Of a DNA stretch of 40,036 bases, positions 8,132 through 14,648 are shown piece after piece (position 1 is the stretch's first letter; each line of letters starts with the position of its first letter). Location of the stretch: contig CABUIC010000025.1 in NCBI GenBank assembly GCA_902491515.1, positions 1 to 40,036 of the forward strand, written 5' to 3'. Made by a program: the position numbers and the translations under genes. The notes under the pieces were generated by a model that did no database searches, was not told the origin of the DNA, and saw only the letters and a program-made list of their open reading frames with translations. Source of the DNA: an uncultured Porphyromonadaceae bacterium. GTDB taxonomy: Bacteria; Bacteroidota; Bacteroidia; Bacteroidales; Muribaculaceae.

Positions 8132-9058
8132 TCAATCGATCTTCAGCGACGTCGGCCCCGCTATGTAGGCCGCGTTGTTCTCTATATATTGCTCGGGGGT
8201 GATGTAGATCCACGTTCCGCCCAACTCCGGGCTGCAGCATTCCGACGGACAGTTATGCTTGAATCCGCAGTAATTGCACACCCACAGGCTCGGCTTGTAG
8301 CCCGACATATCGTATTCCGTCACCTTCGTCGCGATTTTCCGCGCCGAGAAGTAGTCGCGCTGCTGCTCGGGAGTGAACTCCGGCGGAGGTGTCAGTGCCG
8401 CCAGTGCCGCGTTCATCTCCTCCGCCTTTTCCCGGTAGGCCGCCATGATTTCGTCAAGCGACATCACGTTTTCCTCATACACGGGCCTCTGACGCTCCTC
8501 GGCTTGCGGCTTGGCTTTTGGCCTCGGGGCGCCTATAGCGTTTAAAATGTCCGCATATTCATTCAGAAGAGCCTTGTCAGCCTCCGAAAGCTCAGGCCGA
8601 GGCTTCTCAGGCGCCTCCGCGTTCTTCATCTCCTCGATGCGCTCGCGGAGCTCCGCAAGCTCCTGCGCCTTGGCCTGCACGGCCTTGAAGGCCGGGTCGT
8701 TCTTCGCTGCCGCCATAGCCTGTTGCGCCATGCGAGTCAGAGGAGCGTTGCACACACGGCAGAAATTCCGCGAGTTCAGAGTCCCGCATTCGGGGCAGAC
8801 TATGCCCTCGCGACCCTGCCCGCAGTGCGTGCAGAATTTCGCAGTCTCCTTCATCGCAGACCCGCAGAACGAGCATTTCCCCGGCGTCAGCGACCGCCCG
8901 CAATGAGGGCAGATGGCATAGCCTGCCATTATTTCCTCTCCGCAGTGCGGGCATTCGGCCCTGTCGCTCACGGTCTGCGCCGATTTCGGACGCCATACCT
9001 CCCGCTGGCGATAGCCCGCCTGCGCCGGACCTGTTTTTATTTTTATCTTATTGTCCAT
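8132..9058 (-). CDS. Multi-zinc-ribbon protein with central helical region
   Basis: A 308-aa protein. Three consecutive zinc ribbons fill residues 36-103: Cys 36/39/50/53, 62/65/76/79 and 88/91/100/103. A predicted coiled-coil/helical region rich in Glu, Lys and Ala follows (about 108-165). The C-terminal part carries a fourth Cys cluster, WVCNYCGFKHNCPSECC, near residue 275. No membrane segment is seen. Such ribbons are adaptor modules that bind proteins or nucleic acids; no enzymatic motif is visible. The gene shares one base with the upstream membrane-protein gene and is followed after 20 bp by the kinase gene, so it belongs to the same transcript. The exact function is unknown. Confidence 0.88.
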   Translation of the reverse strand: MDNKIKIKTGPAQAGYRQREVWRPKSAQTVSDRAECPHCGEEIMAGYAICPHCGRSLTPGKCSFCGSAMKETAKFCTHCGQGREGIVCPECGTLNSRNFCRVCNAPLTRMAQQAMAAAKNDPAFKAVQAKAQELAELRERIEEMKNAEAPEKPRPELSEADKALLNEYADILNAIGAPRPKAKPQAEERQRPVYEENVMSLDEIMAAYREKAEEMNAALAALTPPPEFTPEQQRDYFSARKIATKVTEYDMSGYKPSLWVCNYCGFKHNCPSECCSPELGGTWIYITPEQYIENNAAYIAGPTSLKID

Positions 9059-10365
9059 CAGTTAATTTTATACGTTTTACCGTCATCGCCTCGGACGTTG
9101 CCGAAGCCGTCCTTCGTACCCGTGACCCTCGTGCCGTCGGGCAGGTAGCCCGTCACGCGCTCGCCCCCGCCGAAAGCCGCGCCAAGAGCCGAGAGGCCGA
9201 AGAGCAGTGCCGCGCCGACGGCTACCGCCACGATTATCACAAAGATTATCATCATGCTCAGGTGCATGATCGAGATGGCGATGCCTATTCCCGAAATTAT
9301 GAAACACAGGGGAATGACTATACCCTCGGCGATTTTGCCTTTCTTAATCAGCGACACCAGGCCGCAGAGCGCCGCGGCGGGTATAGGCGCGAGTGTCCAG
9401 AGCCATATGCTCAGGCTCAGCGTGTTGTCCTTGAAATAGTCCACCCAGATTATCACCATCAGCGCAACCCCCACCAACACGGGGATAAACGCCAACAGGT
9501 CAACCCAGTTCCAGACGTCCGGCGCAGGCGGGGCCTGACTGTCGTCGTCTTCGTCCTCGTCGTAGTAGTCGCCGGAGGTCCGTTGCCGGACGCCAGAGCT
9601 CAGCTTCAGCTTGGCCCTGCCTCCCGAAAATCGCGAAGGTAGGCCCTTGCCGTGAAGGCTCTCAGTCCATATCATCAGGAAGAGCACAAACTGCCCGACA
9701 ATGGCCAGCGACATGACTATGAAGTAAAGTATCGTCTTCCCCCACCCGCCGACTACCGACGGCATAAGGAACCATATCGTGTTATTGACCGACAGCATAT
9801 AGACCATCTCTGCGGCGGACGCGGCGGCAAGCAACACGGCCGCACTCAGTATCAGCAGAGGCGACTTGAATTTGCTCCAGAACGCAAAGCACACCCCCGA
9901 GGCTATAATTCCGACGAGAACTATCATCAGCCATCCGACATAGTTCACCGGCAGGTTCATCACCGGCGTACGCGCCGGGCCGAGGAAGCGCTCGGTGAAG
10001 TCTCGCTTGCCCTCGGCGTGCTCGTAGAGGTAGCGTAACGTGTCCGTCTCCGCGAGGCGGATAGGATACAGTTCCGCGTTCTCCACGAAGCCCCGCTTTC
10101 CCTTGTATTCCACGGGGATATAGTCGATTCCGTCCGCTGCCTCGTGCTCCGCGATGTAGGCCGCGGTCTCTTCCATGGCGTACACCGTGTCGCCCTTCAT
10201 TATCGTGCCTATGCGGTTTCGTTCGGCCCGGTCGTTCTTGAACTCCCACAGCGAACGCTCCCACAGAACCTTGTAGGCCCTGTTCTCGCCCGAAACATTG
10301 GGCAGACAGAACAAGACTAATATTAGTAATGTGAAAATTTTCTTTATCATTGTAAAATTGGTCAT
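9058..10365 (-). CDS. Polytopic membrane protein with exported SH3-like N-terminus
   Basis: A 435-aa protein and the first gene of the operon. It starts with a hydrophobic signal sequence (IKKIFTLLILVLFCLPNVSG). A domain of about 80 residues follows that resembles a bacterial SH3b fold (RIGTIMKGDTVYAM and YIPVEYKGKRGFVENAELYP). About six or seven membrane segments come next, from YVGWLMIVLVGIIASGVCF to the long hydrophobic stretch near 365-410. A short hydrophilic tail has Gly/Asp repeats (YLPDGTRVTGTKDGFG). Between membrane segments there is an acidic loop, YYDEDEDDDSQ. An alternative start is the Met five residues in (10350). It could be the envelope-sensing or anchoring part of the kinase system (inference); I recognise no named family. 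Confidence 0.85.
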   Translation of the reverse strand: MTNFTMIKKIFTLLILVLFCLPNVSGENRAYKVLWERSLWEFKNDRAERNRIGTIMKGDTVYAMEETAAYIAEHEAADGIDYIPVEYKGKRGFVENAELYPIRLAETDTLRYLYEHAEGKRDFTERFLGPARTPVMNLPVNYVGWLMIVLVGIIASGVCFAFWSKFKSPLLILSAAVLLAAASAAEMVYMLSVNNTIWFLMPSVVGGWGKTILYFIVMSLAIVGQFVLFLMIWTESLHGKGLPSRFSGGRAKLKLSSGVRQRTSGDYYDEDEDDDSQAPPAPDVWNWVDLLAFIPVLVGVALMVIIWVDYFKDNTLSLSIWLWTLAPIPAAALCGLVSLIKKGKIAEGIVIPLCFIISGIGIAISIMHLSMMIIFVIIVAVAVGAALLFGLSALGAAFGGGERVTGYLPDGTRVTGTKDGFGNVRGDDGKTYKIN

Positions 10366-10388
10366 GATTGGTTATAAGGTCGCGATTT

Positions 10389-10398
10389 TGACGCGTCA
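10389..10398. promoter_or_regulatory. Palindrome upstream of the kinase/AAA+ operon
   Basis: TGACGCGTCA is a perfect 10-bp palindrome 24 bp upstream of the first start codon of the seven-gene operon. A looser AT-rich palindrome centred on ATGCAT lies at about 10402-10422. No TAnnTTTG box is visible in this interval, so the promoter may be of another type. An operator role is inferred from symmetry and position only. Confidence 0.35.
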
Positions 10399-10465
10399 GC
10401 GTACAATAATGCATTGTTATAATAATTTCCGGAAATTCACCTCACGGTTTTCCGTAATTTAAATG

Positions 10466-10500
10466 TTAAAAATCCCGCCCGAAGAGTTAAATCTTCAGGC
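10466..10500 (-). terminator. Rho-independent terminator of the DcaP-like porin gene
   Basis: On the minus strand a 9-bp stem (GCCTGAAGA with TCTTCGGGC, one G-U pair, 6-nt loop; positions 10477-10500) is followed by GCGGGATTTTTAAC, which gives a short U run. It lies about 30 nt after the porin stop codon and separates it from the kinase operon downstream. Confidence 0.7.
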
Positions 10501-10528
10501 AGAATATGTTAACCCGGTTAAATGAGGC

Positions 10529-11851
10529 TCAGAACGACATCTGCGCCATGAGCCCTATTCGCCGGGCGTACCGGTGAGCGCCGCTGAAGTTCTGGCGCTT
10601 CCCCAGGTCGAACTCCGCACCGAGCTGAATGCGCGGCGTCGGATTCCAGAATATGTTCGCGCACGCGAAAATCCCGTACTTGTACTCATCCGCCGAAACA
10701 GCGTGCTGCGGCAGATAGCGCGTCTCGCTCGCGCTTATGCCCGCGAAAAGATTCGGCCGGAAATTATACTGCACCCCCACGCACCAGCCCAGCGACTTCG
10801 GCGCGTAGAGCACCCCGGGCCGCGCCGGGTCTGCAACGAGGTCATAGTTCCCTATCAGTAGGTCGCCCCCCAGACCGGCGTACCCCCTGCCGTAGTTGAA
10901 AGACCCGTAAGTCGTCACAGCCTCGTGAGGACGGGCGACAGTGCTCAGCAAAAGCCCGTAACCCACAGGATTGTGATTCTTCTGCGTCTCAAGGTCCCTG
11001 TACGACAGCGTGCGCACAATCCCCGAAAGCCTCACATGCTGGCCCTTGGCCCACTGATACTGCGCGAAAGCCGCGAAGTCAGGAAGCCATTCCGAAACCT
11101 TCTGTGTGTGAAGCTCGTCAGCCGCGACTTCAGTCGCCGGAGTCTCCGCCGACACAGCGAAAACCCATTTTTCCTTAACCGTCGGCATCCAGCGCACAAG
11201 CACCGACGTCGGTGAAATCTTGTTGTTCGAGCCCTGAGAGTCAAGAATCGGAGGCTCTGCCGCGGGGTCCGAGAATGTCGACGCCGCATAGCCCACCGTA
11301 AAATCGTTCATGATGGCATACGCCTTCTTCAGACGAAAGTCCCGCGCCTCGTAGCCGTTGAAATTCGCCTCGATGTACAGCTGATAGTCGCCCATCACCT
11401 TGTTCCGCCCTATAACCCTGAAAAACAGAGCGGTCCCCGCCGGAGTCGTCCCCAGGTGACGCTTGTCAGTCGGGTCAGGAGTCATCGGAATCAGATACGG
11501 CGCGAAACCCGGCGACGGAATTGCCCCGCCCCAGTCATAGTATCCGCGCATCCTCACACAGCCGCCTATCCCCATCGCAAGCTGCGAATCCTTGCTCATG
11601 AACAGAAAGTACGGAGCCTGAGGGTCCAGGAAGTGCCTGAACTGGTCATAATAGAACTCACTGATTTTGTGCTGGATAGAGTCGACATATTCCTGATGGA
11701 CAGTACTGTCCGGCTTACCGTCGATAAAAATCACTTTAGTAGACTTTGCAGTCGCCTCGATCTGACGGTCTGCCAGACTCGGCGACGCCGCGCTCATGGA
11801 CCCGGCCGCTCCGGCCAGACCGCAGAGAGCAAGGAGCATTAGACGATTCAT
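10529..11851 (-). CDS. DcaP-like trimeric outer-membrane porin
   Basis: A 440-aa protein with a signal peptide (LMLLALCGLAGAAGSMSA, cleavage near residue 22). A short helical segment of about 60 residues is followed by a beta-barrel with alternating hydrophobic strands, ending in the outer-membrane signature Phe (GLMAQMSF). The segments GIGGCVRMRGYYDWGG, YQLYIEANFNG, SPTSVLVRWMP and FAVSAETP resemble the DcaP-like family, which forms diffusion channels in the outer membrane. Length fits that family. It is flanked by its own terminator and an upstream gap of about 215 bp, so it is probably monocistronic. The family call rests on pattern recognition; the outer-membrane barrel assignment is firmer. 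Confidence 0.78.
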   Translation of the reverse strand: MNRLMLLALCGLAGAAGSMSAASPSLADRQIEATAKSTKVIFIDGKPDSTVHQEYVDSIQHKISEFYYDQFRHFLDPQAPYFLFMSKDSQLAMGIGGCVRMRGYYDWGGAIPSPGFAPYLIPMTPDPTDKRHLGTTPAGTALFFRVIGRNKVMGDYQLYIEANFNGYEARDFRLKKAYAIMNDFTVGYAASTFSDPAAEPPILDSQGSNNKISPTSVLVRWMPTVKEKWVFAVSAETPATEVAADELHTQKVSEWLPDFAAFAQYQWAKGQHVRLSGIVRTLSYRDLETQKNHNPVGYGLLLSTVARPHEAVTTYGSFNYGRGYAGLGGDLLIGNYDLVADPARPGVLYAPKSLGWCVGVQYNFRPNLFAGISASETRYLPQHAVSADEYKYGIFACANIFWNPTPRIQLGAEFDLGKRQNFSGAHRYARRIGLMAQMSF

Positions 11852-11868
11852 AGGATAGAATGAATTTT

Positions 11869-11890
11869 GGTGTTATAATAAATTAACACC
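11869..11890. promoter_or_regulatory. Inverted repeat upstream of the porin gene
   Basis: GGTGTTA (11869-11875) and TAACACC (11884-11890) form a perfect 7-bp inverted repeat with an AT-only 8-nt spacer. It ends 18 bp upstream of the porin start codon. It could be an operator or a 5'-UTR hairpin; no TAnnTTTG box overlaps it. Confidence 0.4.
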
Positions 11891-11986
11891 CCCCGCCCCG
11901 AATTGTTCTCCCCGACCCCTCAGCCCTCCCCAAGTCGCCAGCAAAGCCTCGGGCCTCCAAGAAAGCGCCCGCGAAGCGCCCGCGCA

Positions 11987-12060
11987 CCAGCGTCAATTAT
12001 CCGGATGGAGCTTCAGTGCCGCGTCAATTATGCGGAGGCCGGTTGAGTGAAATCCCCGCC
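11987..12060. repeat. Dispersed intergenic repeat, family A, copy 1
   Basis: A stretch of about 74 bp with the internal order CAGCGTCAATTAT, CCGGATGGAG, CAGTGCC, GCGTCAATTATGCGGAGGCC, GTTGAGTG and ATCCCCGCC. It is nearly the same as the copy at 13888-13961 and related to fragments at 17223 and 17337. The unit contains its own internal direct repeat (GCGTCAATTAT twice). It lies between the porin start and the 3' end of tatD. Confidence 0.8.
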
Positions 12061-12066
12061 TCAGGC

Positions 12067-12840
12067 CTAATCCCCGAAAAACATCACCGCGTTTTCGCTC
12101 GTCCTCGCGGCAACCACTTCCGCCGTCGTCCCGAACGCCCCGGCAACCGTCGCCGCAATAAAAGGCAGATAAGCCGACTCATTCCTCCGCCCACGCTTCG
12201 GCACTGGCGCAAGATACGGCGAGTCCGTCTCCAAAAGAATCGACCCCAGACCGATTTCCGGAAGCACCTCCCGCAAACCCGAATTCTTGAACGTCACAAT
12301 CCCGTTTATCCCGAAATAGGCCCCCGGCAAAAGACCGCGGATAGCCTCCACATCCTCCCTGCTCCCCCCGAAACTGTGGAAAACCACCCTCAAGCCCCGG
12401 AAATCCTCCAGAACCTCCAGACATTCCTTCAGAGCCTCACGACAGTGGATAATCACCGGCAGCCCGAACTCCCGTGCGAACCCGCACTGAGCCCCGAAAG
12501 CCCGCTTCTGCTCCTCCACATGCTCCTGGCTCCAGTAAAGATCCATCCCCACCTCACCAACAGCCACATACCCCCCGCCCGCGAGCTCCCCGCGAATGAT
12601 GCGCAGATCCTCCTCAAGCCGTTCAGCCACAATCTCCGTCGGATGAAGACCCATCGCCATCCTCACCACCCCAGGAAACTCCCCCGCCAGAGCCTTCATA
12701 GGCTCGATGGTGTTCATGTCCACATTCGGGAAAACCATCCTCCCTACCCCCGCCTCCAGCGCACGGCGGACAGCCGCGGCCCCACCGCCGTCCGGCGCAA
12801 AAGCCTCGTCGTAGAGATGTGTGTGCGTGTCTGTAAGCAT
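12067..12840 (-). CDS. tatD: TatD-family metal-dependent hydrolase/DNase
   Basis: A 257-aa protein of normal length for the family. It has the metal-binding DTHTHLY at the N-terminus, VGEVGMDLYW (metal-bridging Glu), VIIHCREA, FHSFGGS and LLETDSPYLAP (metal-binding Asp). This is a TIM-barrel amidohydrolase-fold enzyme. TatD proteins have 3'-5' exonuclease or DNase activity, and related paralogues (YcfH, YjjV) have less clear substrates; TatD/YcfH cannot be separated here. It starts 2 bp after the stop of the polyprenyl synthase gene, so the two form an operon driven by the promoter at 13831-13861. It is cytosolic. Confidence 0.93.
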   Translation of the reverse strand: MLTDTHTHLYDEAFAPDGGGAAAVRRALEAGVGRMVFPNVDMNTIEPMKALAGEFPGVVRMAMGLHPTEIVAERLEEDLRIIRGELAGGGYVAVGEVGMDLYWSQEHVEEQKRAFGAQCGFAREFGLPVIIHCREALKECLEVLEDFRGLRVVFHSFGGSREDVEAIRGLLPGAYFGINGIVTFKNSGLREVLPEIGLGSILLETDSPYLAPVPKRGRRNESAYLPFIAATVAGAFGTTAEVVAARTSENAVMFFGD

Positions 12841-12842
12841 CT

Positions 12843-13811
12843 TCAGTGCATACGGCTTGCCGACGAGATTGCCAGCTCCGTAAAATAATCCCGGAGCATC
12901 CCGTCCATTTCCAGACCCTTCAGCGCACCCACAGCCTTCTCGCTGTACTCCCTCACAAGAGCGTTACACCGCTCCTCCAGATTCAGACGCCTGTACACAC
13001 GCACAACCTGACGCACCCTCTCCTCAGGCTCCAGATCCTCCCGCAGGATATCCTCCACCTCTCCGTCGCTCTCATTCAGAGCCGTTATCAGAAGCCACGT
13101 CTTCTTCTCGTTCACGATATCCCCGCCGATTTCCTTGCCGAATTCCAGCGGGTCACCGAAAGAGTCAAGCCAGTCATCCCTCAGCTGGAACGCCAGACCA
13201 AGAGCCGTACCATACTCGCTCATCGCCTCGCAGGCCCTGCTGTCAGCACCCGCAAGAAGAGCACCCATACGGCACGCACACCCCAGAAGAACCGACGTCT
13301 TCAGACGTATCATCTCCATATACTCCTCCACCGTCACATCGTCACGCTCCTCGAACTCCATGTCAAGCTGCTGCCCCTCATAGATTTCCATCGCCGTCGA
13401 ATTGAACAGACGCAACACCTCCCCAAGCTTCTCCGACTTGCAGTCCGCCATGAACTCCGTCGCCAGCGTCAGCATCGCGTCACCCGAAAGAATAGCCGCA
13501 TTGCGGTTCCACTTCCGGTGAACAGTCGGACGCCCCCGCCGTATATCCGCGTTGTCCATCACATCATCGTGAAGCAAAGTGAAATTATGGAAAATCTCAA
13601 GCCCGAGAGCCTGCGGAAGAGCCTCCGCAAGCGCCCGACCCGGGGCAAAAGCCGCGAACGCCGACAGCAAAAGCCTCGGCCGCAGACGCTTCCCCCCGCT
13701 CTCAAGAGTATAGGCTATTGGCGAAAAAAGCTCCGGAGCAGTCGACGGATACACCATATCCGCAATCCCCCGGCTGATAAGCTCATTGATGGAATCCTGA
13801 AAATCTTGCAT
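12843..13811 (-). CDS. Polyprenyl diphosphate synthase (trans-type isoprenyl synthase)
   Basis: A 322-aa protein. It elongates allylic diphosphates with isopentenyl diphosphate for quinone side chains or other isoprenoids. Visible motifs are GGKRLRPRLLL, LLHDDVMDNADIRRG (first Asp-rich motif), KTSVLLGCACRMGALLAG and FQLRDDWLDSFGD (second Asp-rich motif). The start MQDFQDS is chosen because it gives the usual family N-terminus and follows a good promoter. The longer in-frame extension upstream reads through that promoter and a dispersed repeat. Length and motifs fit the octaprenyl/geranylgeranyl class; product chain length cannot be read safely. It is followed by tatD after 2 bp. Confidence 0.93.
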   Translation of the reverse strand: MQDFQDSINELISRGIADMVYPSTAPELFSPIAYTLESGGKRLRPRLLLSAFAAFAPGRALAEALPQALGLEIFHNFTLLHDDVMDNADIRRGRPTVHRKWNRNAAILSGDAMLTLATEFMADCKSEKLGEVLRLFNSTAMEIYEGQQLDMEFEERDDVTVEEYMEMIRLKTSVLLGCACRMGALLAGADSRACEAMSEYGTALGLAFQLRDDWLDSFGDPLEFGKEIGGDIVNEKKTWLLITALNESDGEVEDILREDLEPEERVRQVVRVYRRLNLEERCNALVREYSEKAVGALKGLEMDGMLRDYFTELAISSASRMH

Positions 13812-13830
13812 AAAAAAACCAAATTTTCCA

Positions 13831-13861
13831 CAAATATACAAACCTTTCCCCAAACCACAAA
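13831..13861 (-). promoter_or_regulatory. Bacteroidota promoter of the polyprenyl synthase-tatD operon
   Basis: On the minus strand the -7 box TATATTTG (13831-13838) is separated by 19 nt from a TTTG -33 box (13858-13861). This matches the Bacteroidota primary sigma consensus TTTG-N19-21-TAnnTTTG. The -7 box ends 19 bp before the ATG, so the leader is short. Confidence 0.75.
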
Positions 13862-13887
13862 ACCCCGCAAAAAAAATCCCGGGGCCC

Positions 13888-13961
13888 CCAGCGTCAACCC
13901 TCCGGATGGAGGTCCAGTGCCGCGTCAATTATGCGGAGGCCAGTTGCGTGGAGTCCCGGCC
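13888..13961. repeat. Dispersed intergenic repeat, family A, copy 2
   Basis: Nearly the same as the copy at 11987-12060 and in the same orientation: CAGCGTCAA, TCCGGATGGAGGTCCAGTGCC, GCGTCAATTATGCGGAGGCC, then GTTGCGTGGAGTCCC. It sits between the divergent polyprenyl synthase and sua5 promoters and does not overlap either promoter box. Confidence 0.8.
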
Positions 13962-14024
13962 CCCGCTTCCCCTCCTCCTGCGCAAAAAACCGCCCCGCCC
14001 CTTCCGCATTCCAAACAAATTCAC

Positions 14025-14032
14025 TATCTTTG
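14025..14032 (+). promoter_or_regulatory. -7 box of sua5, giving an almost leaderless transcript
   Basis: TATCTTTG is a full match to the Bacteroidota TAnnTTTG box. The ATG begins only 8 nt after its last base. Transcription in this promoter class usually starts a few bases past the box, so the mRNA would have almost no leader. No clear TTTG is seen at -33. Confidence 0.65.
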
Positions 14033-14039
14033 CCATCCC

Positions 14040-14648
14040 ATGAAAACCCTCAAATTCTACCCCGGCTCCATCAACGAGCGGAACATCGACGAAGCCGTCG
14101 AAATCCTCCGCCGAGGAGGACTCATCATCTACCCCACCGACACCGTCTACGCCCTCGGTTGCGACGCCCTCAACCCACGCGCAATCGACCGAATCTGCCG
14201 CATCAAAGGCCTCAACCCCGACAAAAACCTCCTCTCCATCGTCTGCTCCGGACTCTCCCAGGCCGCCGAGTACGCCCGAATCGACAACCGCGCCTACCGC
14301 GCCCTCAAAGACGCCCTCCCCGGCCCCTTCACATTCATCCTCCCCGCCTCCACAACCCTCCCCAAAGCCTTCAAAGGACGAAAGACCGTAGGCATCCGCG
14401 TCCCCGACTCCCCCGTCGCCCGCGCACTCGCCGAAACCCTCGGAAACCCCGTCCTCTCCGCATCAGCCGAAGCCCCCGAGCCCGACGATCTCGTCAGCCC
14501 CGAAGCCCTCGCACTAATCTATGCCCCCGACGTCGACGCCATCCTCGACGCCGGCGAAGGCCGCTCTGAAGGCTCCACAATCGTCAGCCTCCTCGACCCC
14601 TCCGCCCCGGAAATCATCCGTCAGGGCATCGGAGAATTCATCCCCTGA
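14040..14648 (+). CDS. L-threonylcarbamoyladenylate synthase (Sua5/YrdC/YciO)
   Basis: A 202-aa protein. It makes threonylcarbamoyl-AMP from threonine, bicarbonate and ATP for the t6A37 modification of tRNAs. Supporting segments are GGLIIYPTDTVYALGCDA (the conserved KxR/SxN pocket region follows as RICRIKGLNPDKNLLSIVC), LPGPFTFILPAS, VGIRVPDSP and SASAEAPEPDDL. The final STIVSLLDPSAPEIIRQG is typical. The start is set at MKTLKFYPG, as in relatives, right after the promoter box. The length fits the single-domain YrdC/YciO type, without the Sua5 C-terminal domain. Its 3' end overlaps the convergent phosphate transporter gene by 28 bp. Confidence 0.9.
   Translation: MKTLKFYPGSINERNIDEAVEILRRGGLIIYPTDTVYALGCDALNPRAIDRICRIKGLNPDKNLLSIVCSGLSQAAEYARIDNRAYRALKDALPGPFTFILPASTTLPKAFKGRKTVGIRVPDSPVARALAETLGNPVLSASAEAPEPDDLVSPEALALIYAPDVDAILDAGEGRSEGSTIVSLLDPSAPEIIRQGIGEFIP

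Noticed and set aside
8112..8240. 43-residue N-terminal extension of the kinase
   Set aside because: It overlaps the end of the 308-aa zinc-ribbon gene and reads as its out-of-frame shadow. MSDEDKT gives a normal intergenic spacing.
55..10365. Type VI secretion regulatory locus (kinase, PP2C, FHA)
   Set aside because: No Tss, Hcp, VgrG or ClpV genes are present, and the AAA+ protein is of the CbxX type, not ClpB/ClpV.
12846..14039. Large N-terminal extension of the Sua5 gene
   Set aside because: The extension runs antisense to the polyprenyl synthase gene and through two promoters. The family start MKTLKFYPG follows the -7 box at once.
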